A stretch of DNA of 64,000 bases from positions 1,014,708 through 1,078,707 of the forward strand of contig NZ_LT821239.1 in the NCBI RefSeq assembly GCF_900169525.1. The letters run 5' to 3'. Both the position numbers and the translations under genes were made by a program. Position 1 is the stretch's first letter. Every line of letters begins with the position of its first letter. Source of the DNA: Corynebacterium pacaense (GTDB lineage Bacteria > Actinomycetota > Actinomycetes > Mycobacteriales > Mycobacteriaceae). The notes beneath the pieces were generated by a model, which saw nothing but the letters and a program-made list of their open reading frames with translations, did not search any database and was not told where the DNA came from. Below are positions 12,433-21,600 of this stretch, piece after piece.

Positions 12433-12463
12433 CGCGACTCCGTAAAAGCGAACCGTTGTCTAT

Positions 12464-12481
12464 CCGTACTTCTGAGTACGG
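12464..12481. promoter_or_regulatory. Palindromic operator between the DUF1772 remnant and the TetR gene
   Basis: CCGTACT-TCTG-AGTACGG is a perfect 7-bp inverted repeat with a 4-bp centre, 32 bp upstream of the DUF1772 start and 80 bp upstream of the TetR start. Size and position fit a TetR-family operator controlling both directions. Confidence 0.7.
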
Positions 12482-12561
12482 TTGTCACGGGTTTCCCGCG
12501 GTGCACCGGGGTCGGTGCAATAGGATCGGGAGGCACGGACAACAAGGCAAGGGGTGGACGG

Positions 12562-13176
12562 TTGCCCAGACACCTCCGAGATGCGCGCAGAACGGAGATT
12601 CTGCGGATCGCGATCGGGGAGCTGAGGGACCACGGATATGAAAAGACCTCGATGACGCGCATCGCCGCCCTGGCGGGCGCCTCGAAGGAGACCCTGTACT
12701 CCTGGTTCGGCAACAAGGAGGAGCTCTTCGCCGCCGCCATCGAGGTCAACGCCGATGACGCCGCTAAGCTGCCCGACCTTGCCGTTTCCGGGCCGCCGCC
12801 AAGCCCCGCCGAGGTCCCCGAGACCCTGCTCCGCAGCGCCAGGGGGCTCATCGATCTGCCGACGGGGCCGGATTCCATCGCCCTCAATCGCGCAGCCAAC
12901 TCATCACCACAGCTCGCGGAGGTGCTCACCCGCGCCGGCCGCGAAAGGGCGGGATCCGCCATGGTGCGCTACCTTGAAAGGCTCTCCGATCAGGGGATGC
13001 TCCACATAGATGATGCCCATGATGCCTCCACCATCTACTTCGGGCTCGTCAACCGCGATTCGCAGATCCGCGCACTTCTCGGGGGCTCGGCTCCGGATCC
13101 ACGAGCTCGGGCCGAGCAGGGCGTCGATGCGTTTCTCAACCTGTTCGGAAAGGACGACACAGGTCGCGGCAGATGA
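12562..13176 (+). CDS. TetR/AcrR-family transcriptional regulator
   Basis: 204 residues. The N-terminal HTH (about 12-58) reads EILRIAIGELRDHGYEKTS then IAALAGASKETLYSWFGNKEELF, the classic TetR signature. The C-terminal half is the variable ligand-binding and dimerisation domain (AefR-like C-terminus with RAANSSPQLAEVL). The TTG start at 12562 is chosen because AAGGCAAGGGG lies 8-18 bases upstream. It is divergent from the DUF1772 remnant, with a palindrome between them, so it is probably a repressor of that gene and itself. Its former target is broken, so it may now be an orphan. Confidence 0.88.
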   Translation: MPRHLRDARRTEILRIAIGELRDHGYEKTSMTRIAALAGASKETLYSWFGNKEELFAAAIEVNADDAAKLPDLAVSGPPPSPAEVPETLLRSARGLIDLPTGPDSIALNRAANSSPQLAEVLTRAGRERAGSAMVRYLERLSDQGMLHIDDAHDASTIYFGLVNRDSQIRALLGGSAPDPRARAEQGVDAFLNLFGKDDTGRGR

Positions 13177-13326
13177 GGAGAGAGATTCCGTGGCCGGTGT
13201 CTTTCGGGGTGGCTCGGGTGGAACCCCAGGTGGTTTTGCCCATTCTGCGGCGAGCCGAGGTATGTTCCGGCATCCTCGGTCACCGGGGAATCGACGGTCC
13301 AACCGAGATCAACGCCCGCTGAACCC

Positions 13327-13370
13327 GTCGGGGTGAAAGCCCCGACCATCCACTCTAAAAGGAAGGTCGG
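13327..13370 (+). promoter_or_regulatory. Two mutually exclusive hairpins upstream of the CocE-type hydrolase gene
   Basis: CCCCGACC (13340-13347) can pair upstream with GTCGGGG (13327-13333) or downstream with GGTCGG (13365-13370). No T-run follows either. It lies in the 320-bp gap 13177-13496, which otherwise shows no gene, about 130 bp before the hydrolase start. It could be the TetR gene's terminator or a leader switch; weak evidence for either. Confidence 0.3.
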
Positions 13371-13496
13371 ATAGGGAAACGTAGCCCGAAAACATCGGGA
13401 ACCCGATCCTCACATCGCGCATCCTTGATCCGTATTCCTGAAAGCAGCTGCGCGTATAGGGTGACATCTACATATATTGGGCGGTGGGTAGATGAC

Positions 13497-15209
13497 ATGC
13501 GGGAGGCTGCGGTGAAGTCCCAAACACTTGATAAACCCTGGAAACGTCCGGGTGGGGCAGCATATGCGATTCGGCGGGTGTCGGCATTTCTGCGGCCCCC
13601 GGTCGAGGTGTATGAGATGCCCGCCGAGGTACATAAGGACGCCGACATACCGGTGCGTATGCGTGATGGCGTGACCCTGCGCCTCAACCTGTTCCGCCCG
13701 GCGGATCACGAGGGTCCGCAGGGTCCGCTTCCCGTGATCCTCTCCGCCCATCCCTATGGAAAGGATGCGGTGCCGAAGAAGACGAGGTTCGGCCGCTGGT
13801 CATTGAACCCGCAGTATCGGATCATGAACCAGTCGGAGCCGGTGCGCATTTCCGATCAAACCAGCTGGGAGGCACCTGATCCCGTCTGGTGGGTTCAGCA
13901 GGGCTATGCCGTGATCAATCTTGACACCCGGGGTGGCGGACATTCCGAGGGACGCGGGGATCTCTTCTCTGATCAGGAGGCGGATGATATCGCCCAGGTG
14001 ATCGCATGGGCAGCGGCGCAGCCCTGGTCGAATGGCAAGATCGCCATGCTCGGCGTCTCCTACCTGGCGATCTCCCAGTACAAGGTCGCCGCCCTCCAGC
14101 CACCGGCCCTGAAGGCCATCGTCCCGTGGGAGGGCTTCAGCGATGCCTACCGCGATTTCTTCACCTCAGGCGGAATCGTTGAGAATGGATTCGCCCGGGT
14201 CTGGTTGTTCCTGAGTTCACGTGCGGCACGGTTGTCCACCAATCTTGCTGTCGAACGGCGCAAGCATCCGTTGCGCGATGACTGGTGGGCCGGACTCTCA
14301 CCGGACCTGTCGAGGATCACCGTCCCCATCCTTGAGTGCACGAGTTTTTCAGATGCGAATCTGCACAGCATCGGCTCCATGCGCGCCTTTGCACGCAGTG
14401 GGTCCAGGCAGCGTCACGCCTTTGCGCACCGTGGACCGAAATGGGCAACGTTCTACGGCAATGAGGCACGCCGCCATCAGCTGGCGTTCCTGGACAAGCA
14501 CCTGCGTGGCCAGGAATCGATGGAGATTCCGCCGATGCGGTTGGAGATCCGGGACCGCGGTGACCACGTCGTCGAGGTGCGCGATGAACAGGAATGGCCG
14601 CTCGCCCGAACCGAATGGCGGCGATTGCATCTCCAGGCCACCGGAGTTCTTTCCACGGAAGCCGCTCGCGAAGGGGCTGTCACCTTCAACCTTCGCCGCG
14701 ACGCTGTCGCCTTCGACCACCACTTTCCCGAGGATACGGAGGTGACCGGGCCAATGCTGCTGCGGCTGCAGGTGGCAACGTCCGGGGCGCGGGATCCACG
14801 CATTCTTGTCGGGGTTGAAAAGCGTGTTGCCCACAGGATGGTTCCCTTCGAGGGATCCTATGGATACGGCCGTGATCGTATCGCCCAGGGCCGATTGCGG
14901 CTCGCACTACGCGAGCTTGATCCGGTGTTGAGTACACCGCACCAGCCGGAGCACACCTTTCGCACCGCGGAGCCGCTTGTCGACGGCGAGGCCACCGAGA
15001 TTCTCATTCCCCTGAGTCCTTCTGCGACGCTCTTCCGGGCGGGAGAGTCCCTCCGGCTGATGATCGCGGGCCGGTACCTTGAGCCCCGCAATCCGCTATT
15101 CGGCCATTTCCCCACGCACTACGTCCCCAGCAGCTCAGGAAGGGCAATAATCAGCTGGGATGCGGATCATCCCTCCTACCTGGAGATCCCGGTGATCCCC
15201 CGGCGCTGA
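13497..15209 (+). CDS. CocE/NonD-family alpha/beta hydrolase (X-Pro dipeptidyl-peptidase type)
   Basis: 570 residues. The N-terminal hydrolase domain (about 40-330) has DGVTLRLNLFRP and the nucleophile elbow GVSYLAISQY, with Ser as the likely nucleophile. An Asp region lies in ECTSFSDANLHS, and a possible catalytic His in the HAFAHRGPKW region. The C-terminal beta-sandwich (about 400-570) is of the PepX-C type and ends GRAIISWDADHPSYLEIPVIP. Related enzymes cleave esters or amides (cocaine esterase, glutaryl acylase, X-Pro peptidases), so the substrate cannot be predicted. ATG 13497 is preferred to 13425 because a -10-like TATATT (13473-13478) lies between them. No signal peptide, so cytoplasmic. 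Confidence 0.82.
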   Translation: MREAAVKSQTLDKPWKRPGGAAYAIRRVSAFLRPPVEVYEMPAEVHKDADIPVRMRDGVTLRLNLFRPADHEGPQGPLPVILSAHPYGKDAVPKKTRFGRWSLNPQYRIMNQSEPVRISDQTSWEAPDPVWWVQQGYAVINLDTRGGGHSEGRGDLFSDQEADDIAQVIAWAAAQPWSNGKIAMLGVSYLAISQYKVAALQPPALKAIVPWEGFSDAYRDFFTSGGIVENGFARVWLFLSSRAARLSTNLAVERRKHPLRDDWWAGLSPDLSRITVPILECTSFSDANLHSIGSMRAFARSGSRQRHAFAHRGPKWATFYGNEARRHQLAFLDKHLRGQESMEIPPMRLEIRDRGDHVVEVRDEQEWPLARTEWRRLHLQATGVLSTEAAREGAVTFNLRRDAVAFDHHFPEDTEVTGPMLLRLQVATSGARDPRILVGVEKRVAHRMVPFEGSYGYGRDRIAQGRLRLALRELDPVLSTPHQPEHTFRTAEPLVDGEATEILIPLSPSATLFRAGESLRLMIAGRYLEPRNPLFGHFPTHYVPSSSGRAIISWDADHPSYLEIPVIPRR

Positions 15210-15214
15210 GGGAA

Positions 15215-16987
15215 CTATTTGTCGGCTTTTCCGGCCACCGCGCCTTCGAGATCCGCGAAGGCCAGGTCGCCGTGCACGGCGGCGCCGGTCATGACCCCCG
15301 CCGCGGCGGCGCCGACGACCATGGACATGGGTTGGTTGGCGTTTCCGGCGGCCCACACCCCGGGCACCGTGGTCTTCTCCTGCGGATCGCTGGGAATGTG
15401 ACGACCAAAGGGGGAGGTCTCCGCGGTGGCACCGAGACCTTCAAAAAGAGAGGTCCTGGCGTTGAATTCAGGCGCCACCACCGCGACATCGGCACCGTGG
15501 ACCGCTCCGTCCTCGGTCTCCACACCGGTGACCTGATCACCGTCCATGACAAGTCGTCTGATCCTGCGGCGCACGGAGGTGACACCGAGTGCGTCGAGCT
15601 GGGCGCTCTGGGTGTCCGTCAGATCCTGCAACTCGTGGAGAAAGACGGTCACACGGTCGCTGAGCTGGCGAAACAGCACCGTCTGGTGCAGGAACATCTC
15701 AGTGGTGGCAATGATGGCGATGCGCTTTCCGCGCACCTCCCACCCGTGGCAGAAGGGGCAGTGCAACACGCTGTGGCCCCATCCCTGCTCGAGACCGGGG
15801 ATGTCGGGCAGTCCGTCGACGAGGCCGGTGGCGAGGATGATTCTGCGGGCATGAAGCCGGCGTTCGGTGTCCTGCACCTGCACGGTGAAATCGTCGATCG
15901 TGCCGGAAATGGCGGACACCTGCCCGTCGAGAATTCTCACGCCGTAGGACCGCGCCTCGGCGCGCCCGCGCCGGAGCAGTTCGGCAGGGGAGATTCCCTC
16001 ATTGCCGAGCACATTGTGTGCCCCCGCCGCCGGAGCGTTCCGCGGATGGCCGGAATCGACCACGATCACCGAACGCAGGGAACGCCCGAGCGCGACCGCT
16101 GAGGCCAGTCCGGCGGCGCCACCGCCGATGACGATGACATCGACGCGCTCCCGCGGGCGCGTGGCGATGAGCACGTCCCGCCGCGAGCTGAGCTCGATGG
16201 GGGAGGTGCCGGCTTTCAGCTTGTCGACGGCCACGTCAACAGCACGCAGGTCCTGCGCGCTGAGCTGCTCCGCCAGGTGCTGTGCGTGCCCGTCCAGGAG
16301 ATCCGCCAGATAGCGGGCGCCCTCGGCGTTTGATCCAGAGACAGTAAGCTCCCTGTCGGTGGGCGGGCTGAGGTGGAAGCCGGCGTCGATAAGCACCTGT
16401 GGCCAGTTCGTTGCGTGATTCGGGCGGGCGGTGGAGATCGCCGCACTGATGCGCTCCGCGAGGCCGGGTACTCCGACACCGAGATCATCGGGGGTGATGG
16501 TCAGGGAGTCGCTCAGTTCCGTAATTGCGAACACGCCGCCCGGCCTGAGCACGGAGAACACCTGCCGCGCCAGGCGCGCCGGGTCCTGGGCATGGTGCAG
16601 CGAGAGCGCCGCCCATGCGAGATCGACGGGTTCGGAAAGGTGGGTGGTCCAGTTGCTGTCAAGATCGACCTCGGTCGCTGTGATTCTGCCGGCGGCACCC
16701 GCCTTGCTCGCGGCATCGGTCACGCGCCCGAGCAGCTGCGCGGACACATCAAGGGCGTTGATTCGGGCGGAGGGGAAGCGGCGGGCCAGGGCGAGTGTTC
16801 CGTCGCCGGTGCCGGAGCCGAGATCGATGATGGACTCGGGTTCAGTGCCCAGTTCGTGTGCTGCGTCCTCGATGACTGCGCCGGTCAGTTTGCTGGCCAG
16901 CCGGGACTCCAGGTCGAGGTGGTTGACAAAGGACTCGGGGAGTTCGGACCATTGGTCGGAATGCATGTGTGGATGATCGGTGGTCAT
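15215..16987 (-). CDS. Fusion of SAM methyltransferase and thioredoxin-reductase-like FAD oxidoreductase
   Basis: 590 residues in two domains. Residues 1-275 form a class I methyltransferase with SAM motif I IIDLGSGTGDGTLALA and a post-motif (ALSLHHAQDP). Residues 280-590 form a pyridine nucleotide-disulfide reductase of the thioredoxin-reductase type. That half has an FAD motif VIVIGGGAAGLASAVALG, redox pair CPFC in HCPFCHGWEVRG, and terminal GVWAAGNANQP. This bifunctional arrangement occurs in other actinobacteria, but I know no defined reaction; a thiol- or selenium/arsenic-type methylation is only a guess. ATG 16987 lies next to GGTGG. The two halves are in one frame with no internal stop. 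Monocistronic. Confidence 0.85.
   Translation of the reverse strand: MTTDHPHMHSDQWSELPESFVNHLDLESRLASKLTGAVIEDAAHELGTEPESIIDLGSGTGDGTLALARRFPSARINALDVSAQLLGRVTDAASKAGAAGRITATEVDLDSNWTTHLSEPVDLAWAALSLHHAQDPARLARQVFSVLRPGGVFAITELSDSLTITPDDLGVGVPGLAERISAAISTARPNHATNWPQVLIDAGFHLSPPTDRELTVSGSNAEGARYLADLLDGHAQHLAEQLSAQDLRAVDVAVDKLKAGTSPIELSSRRDVLIATRPRERVDVIVIGGGAAGLASAVALGRSLRSVIVVDSGHPRNAPAAGAHNVLGNEGISPAELLRRGRAEARSYGVRILDGQVSAISGTIDDFTVQVQDTERRLHARRIILATGLVDGLPDIPGLEQGWGHSVLHCPFCHGWEVRGKRIAIIATTEMFLHQTVLFRQLSDRVTVFLHELQDLTDTQSAQLDALGVTSVRRRIRRLVMDGDQVTGVETEDGAVHGADVAVVAPEFNARTSLFEGLGATAETSPFGRHIPSDPQEKTTVPGVWAAGNANQPMSMVVGAAAAGVMTGAAVHGDLAFADLEGAVAGKADK
16383..16394 (+). repeat. Dispersed 12-mer GCGTCGATAAGC, copy 4
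   Basis: Lies inside the methyltransferase half of the fusion gene. Confidence 0.75.
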
Positions 16988-17368
16988 GGAGCCACCGTAT
17001 CCACCATTCCCGGATGGGGCATGCCATCTTGCCTATGGCGCAAGGATTCACAGTAAGGCTCGACGGAGCAGAGGATTCGTGCACTGTGTCTGCCCCTCGG
17101 TTGGACCCCTGATGCCCTGGCGGCGGGGTGTTTTTCGTCGACATCAACGCTTAGCCGCAATGCAACCGGATGCCAGCGGATAGCGCTGGAGCAGGTTGTG
17201 AAATATCGCCCTGGATCTTCGGAGGTGGTGACGGCCTGAATCTGAATCTGAGGACGGGGCGTCGCATTCTGGGGCTGTCCAGGGAGCGGGCGCCTCGCGG
17301 CGGTTTTAACCATTAACGCCGCCTGCGCGAAGCGCAAAACGGGCCCGTTGAACTGCTCACCATCTTCG

Positions 17369-17397
17369 ACGGTGACGGTGGGAGCACCGACCTTCCG
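17369..17397 (+). repeat. 29-bp near-repeat of sequence beside the BREX operon (left copy)
   Basis: It shares a 16-bp identical core GACGGTGGGAGCACCG with 41523-41538, in the same orientation, with 26/29 overall identity. The core is close to an inverted repeat (GACGGTG ggag CACCG). The two copies flank the defence island and the DUF1707 gene. Confidence 0.5.
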
Positions 17398-17427
17398 GTT
17401 TATGGGAGGGGACGAGGGGCTCATCCC

Positions 17428-17439
17428 GCTTATCGACGC
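17428..17439 (-). repeat. Dispersed 12-mer GCGTCGATAAGC, copy 5
   Basis: Intergenic; extends to GGGGCGTCGATAAGC on the minus strand (17428-17442). Confidence 0.78.
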
Positions 17440-17524
17440 CCCGGTATCGAACCAGGGCCCACCCGGCGCACGGGCTGAGGCTGCGTGCAATCCAGGGTCA
17501 CCCGTGTTGGGATAAATTGAAGGC

Positions 17525-18043
17525 ATGGATGAGAACTCCAACCTGAGAATCGGCGATCCCGAGCGACATTCCGCGCTGGACCGCCTCGGTTCCTACTTCG
17601 CAGACGGTTACATCGACATCAACGAGTTCGATGAGCGCTCCGGTAAAGCGGCCGTGGCGCAGACCCGGGGCGAGTTGGCGCATCTGTTTGACGACCTTCC
17701 CGCCCTGCGCGCCGCCGAAGCGGAAAGCGGGCTGGTCCGAGAGACCAAGACGCAACAGGAACTGGACGATGTGGTCAAACGCAACCGCCGGGTGCAAGCC
17801 ATCGATGGAGTGATCTGGTCGGTCGCGATGATCACCTTCTTCCTCGGGTTGTTCGTCTTTGACTGGGACTATTTCTGGGTGGTCTTCCCCGTGGCAGGCG
17901 TGGCTTCCTGGGGTGTGCGCGCCGCATTCCGCCTTGATTCGGAGGATGAGGAAGTGGCCGAACAGCTTGAGCGGGACGAGAAGAAGGCCCGCGCGGAACG
18001 CCTCCGTCACGCGGCCAACAAACGAAGGGAACTGGGTAGCTAG
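17525..18043 (+). CDS. DUF1707 domain membrane protein
   Basis: 172 residues. The N-terminal DUF1707 domain (about 5-58) reads RIGDPERHSALDRLGSYFADGYIDINEFDER, the hallmark SHOCT-like block common in actinobacteria. A linker follows, then two hydrophobic segments (about 95-130, VIWSVAMITFFLGLFVF and FWVVFPVAGVASWGV). A highly charged C-terminal tail (about 140-172) is probably cytoplasmic. Function is unknown; it is thought to be a small membrane-associated regulator. ATG 17525 is preceded by GAAGG. It is the last ordinary chromosomal gene before the defence island. Confidence 0.85.
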   Translation: MDENSNLRIGDPERHSALDRLGSYFADGYIDINEFDERSGKAAVAQTRGELAHLFDDLPALRAAEAESGLVRETKTQQELDDVVKRNRRVQAIDGVIWSVAMITFFLGLFVFDWDYFWVVFPVAGVASWGVRAAFRLDSEDEEVAEQLERDEKKARAERLRHAANKRRELGS

Positions 18044-18656
18044 GGTCTGGTTGTGGGTTTTGGAGGGGCTATGGTGTGTGGGGTGGATGGAACTGGCTAA
18101 GACTGGTGGGCAACTTGTGGGGACAAACAAGGAAATAGGGCAGGACAGTTAATCTAAAACCCATTCTGCCTTGCTCATTCTTCGGGGTGGCAAAAGTAGT
18201 GCGTCCGTAAGCTTTGCCCAGCTGCTAGAGGCCTTGTTGGGACGGCGGAAGCGAGGTTCCTCAAACTCTCCTCAGTGCTTCCTAAGTCCATCGGCGTCTT
18301 TGATGAATACAGCAGCAAGCGTCAACGGGCTTGCCGAGAGTCACGACATGCACCAGGTTACGGTGTCGGCTCACCTGAGTCTTTGAGGGGAGTCGAGGCG
18401 CCGTCCTGGGCTGGGTATCGATGAGGCGGTCGAGGCTGTCAGGCTGTTCCAGGGCGAATGCATAAGCGCAGATGCAGTTGCGCCACGTACGAAACATCCA
18501 GGGCACTGCTTCGCGACAGAAGTCAAAGGTTATTCGTCAGCCGTCGTGTTCGGCGATGGTTGGACACGTCGCATTGTGTCGTGGTAGCCGAAGATTGCGC
18601 CGACTCGCTAGAATCGTATTGCCAATTGGCACTGAGCAGAGAGGTGGGTGCTAATC
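18044..18656. other. Left boundary zone of the defence island (gene debris)
   Basis: No intact gene in 613 bp. Codon use and base composition change here to the less GC-rich style of the following 23 kb. TCGGGGTGGC at 18182-18191 is identical to 10 bases at the 3' end of tRNA-His (42254-42263), in the same orientation, making it a candidate left attachment site. A broken HTH gene occupies 18300-18587. A -10-like TAGAAT lies at 18609-18614, ahead of the NTPase gene. Confidence 0.5.
18300..18587 (+). pseudogene. Decayed helix-turn-helix gene (recombinase/transposon-associated type)
   Basis: A single frame reads ASVNGLAESHDMHQVTVSAHLSL, then a stop (TGA 18384-18386), then GESRRRPGLGIDEAVEAVRLFQGE before fading out at a TAG (18585-18587). 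The pattern, two short HTH motifs joined by an Arg-rich RRRPGL linker, is typical of actinobacterial proteins and recombinase tails that read roughly VSAHLRRAGVPRRRPGL followed by EAVRLYEEG. One nonsense mutation and loss of the start make it non-functional. It is a trace of the mobile element that probably brought in the island. Confidence 0.55.
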
Positions 18657-21600
18657 GTGAACCTGCTCGACCGTATCGACCAACGTCTAAATGACACTCG
18701 GTACCGCCTGCAGCAATCCGACTTCGAAGACTGCGCTTCTGCTCTCATCGTGCATGACTACGCGGGTCTCGTTCCTGTCACAGGCGGGACCGATCACGGG
18801 CTTGACGCCGAACTCGTCAAACCGAACGGTCAGGTTCTCGGCCTCATTATCACCTCATCCCGCACCTGGGAGGGAGCCAAGAGAAGCCTACGCGGGAGCC
18901 TTAAGTCGGCCCGAGACCACAAGAGGCGCGTTGACCAGGTTGTTGTCGCGAACCTTGCCGAGGTCAACCGGCAAAAGCGCATTAAGTTGGCCGTCATCGC
19001 CCACGAGTTCAAGTGCGAACTCATCCAGGTCTACGACCGCCCATGGTTCGCTACCGCGTTCCGAGATGAACCTGACTGGCGCCGCAGAATTTTGCACATT
19101 GAGGGCGGCGCGTTTAGCCTTTCTCGATCACCTCGCGGAGCGCGCTCGGACGAACATCAGCTTCCCACCGTCGGACGCGACGAACTCCTCGACCGAGCCG
19201 GGAACTCCGACCAGGATCTGATCCTCTGGGGTGTCCCCGGAGCAGGCAAAAGCCATGTCGCCGGACGGATGCCCGGCGCGCTGTTCCTCGAACGGGGCTT
19301 CGCACCCGATCGGTTGCTCGACGACCTCCTGTCCGCGAAGCCGACGCTAGTTGTCGTGGATGACGCCGGCGGACGAGCCGACGATATTGAACAGCTCTTA
19401 CATGCTCGGCACGCAGAGGAACTCAAGTTCCGCGTCGCAGTAACCTGTTGGCCTCACGAAAGGGAAGGCGTCGCTGACCACCTTCCGAATGCGCTCGACC
19501 TTGAGGTGGATCTCCTCACTAGGGAGGAAATCGGGATTCTCCTCCGCGAGAGAGGCATCACACGTACCAGGGTCATCGCTCATCTGCTTGAGCAAGCACA
19601 AGGGCGGCCCGCCTGGGCGCTCAACCTCGCAGGCCTCCTCGTCCAACAAGGCGCCTGGCAGGCCGTATGGACCGGCCAAGCACTCAGGGACCATATCCGG
19701 GCGTTCCTTCGCCGCTCCAAAGCACCATCTGAGGCTATCCAACTGCTTGCCGCCATCGCTCTTGTGGGTGACGCCAACGAGAACCAGACCAGAATCATCG
19801 CGGCGCTATTCGAACTCCGCCCCACGCAGTTCGAGGAGCTCATCCGCTCGGTCGCAATCGCCGGACTCGTGGATGTTCGCCGTAACCAACTGCGAAACCC
19901 CTCAGACGGACGTACCTTCGAGAAATCCTACCGCGTGGTTCCCAGCACCATCGCGGCGAGCATCGTGGCAGATGTCTACTTCTCCGGCCACGTGACCGCC
20001 ATACGTATCAGCGACATCAAGACTGCGTTACCGAAACTTCGCCCAGGCATATTACAAACGCAGATTAGTGCCGCGCTACTCGGTGCCGAGGAACCGATGG
20101 TGCCCCCTGCAACCGAGCTTCTCACTGTTCTGCCCGACCTAGGGTTGGGCCCGGAGACCGACGAGCTTCTGCGCACCTACGCGCTCATCAACTCTGAGTG
20201 TGCTTGTTTCGTCTTCGAGTACCTCAAGCAGGCAGTGCTAGACGCGGCCGTAAGAGACGATGAACAGGTTGCCGTCACTGCAACGCAGATCCTTGCCGCA
20301 CGAGTCGCCGACTCGCTTCAGGCAGACGAAACCGAGCATGTCACCCACTTCTTTGACTCACTGACCGAGTTGGCTTCACGAGGGTGGGATTGCGCGACGC
20401 CCATCAAGGCGGTGGTTGAGGCTGTCCAAGACGCCAGCACCGGTGATTTCCCCACCTCGACAGCCATCGTCCACCTCTGCGCGGCAATGGGGAGCGACCG
20501 AGCTCAAGATTTGCCTGACGACGTCTGGCTCAAACTCACATGTCATGTCCTCCAACCGACCTTCGACGGCAACTATATGAGCCCCGAGAAGGTGAACTCG
20601 TTCGTCCTGCAATCCTTTACCTGGCTCGAAGAAGACATTGACGCCATGTTCGTTGCGATCGAGCCGGAGTTGGGAAGGCGAATTGCCCTAACCACGAGCG
20701 AGAGGATCGGCGACCTCATCGAGGTGATGAGCAAGTGGGCCCACGTTGCCAGCGGCTACTCATTGCCGCTCGGTGCCGTCCCAAGTTTAGGACAGCAGAC
20801 CGCAGCACGGCGGGTTGCAGTCTCGATCTCCAAATCCATCGCCCCGCTGATAAATACACCAGGCTTACGGGCAGTATTCAATCGAAAAGCCACCAGCCTC
20901 GACATTAAGCTCACTGAGCCGGATCAGCTCTTCGTGGCGCTGACCGTCGAGAGAGACTTCGATGAAGACCGGGAGCAGTATCGCCGCACCCGAGACGCGG
21001 AACTTGACCATGCACTTGCGGTCTACATCGAGCAACCGCCTAGCGTTATCATGACGTGGCTCGTGAACCACGACGCCGACCTCGCTATGGTCAAGCACGG
21101 CTCAGCAGCGTGGAGTGTCATGTACCGTCTCTCCATGCGTCCCGACCCGGAGGTTTGGCTCAGTGCAGCGCTGGACTTCGGGCTGGGTCGCGCAGCCAGT
21201 CCTCTTATCAGTAGGTGTGTCAATAAAGGGGTCATGACTGTTTCTCTTGCTACCGAGCTTCTCGGCGACGTAGGCGGGCGAGCCCTCCTGATCAGCTCGA
21301 TTATCAGCGAGTGCGAGGATACCGAGCTCGCGAGTCTCGTTGTCGACGCGCTCAAGGTCGAAGACATCCAGGACCTCGAATCGTCCTACGCCATACTTCA
21401 GGCTTCTGATTCCACCCGTCAAGCATTGTTCACCCATCCTAACCCCCAGATACGAAGCAGTGCCGCCGCACTGTGGGCTGCGGAGTTGTCGTATTCTTCA
21501 GAAGAAATGCCTGATGATCCCACATGGGTTCCGGCCATGAACGACCTCGTCGTCTCTTCAGGCACCGTACGCAACGACTTGCAGTCCCAAGCGCTCAAGA

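Larger units (their letters stand above)
16988..17524. other. 537-bp region without a recognisable gene
   Basis: It contains the divergent promoters of the fusion gene and the DUF1707 gene. A minus-strand open frame across 16984-17541 has no family resemblance I can name and is probably spurious. Two repeats lie in it: the 12-mer at 17428-17439, and a 29-bp stretch (17369-17397) that matches 41518-41546 at 26 of 29 positions. Confidence 0.5.

Noticed and set aside
16984-17541. Minus-strand frame of 185 codons between the fusion gene and the DUF1707 gene
   Set aside because: No family resemblance, overlaps both neighbouring starts, and lacks a ribosome binding site.
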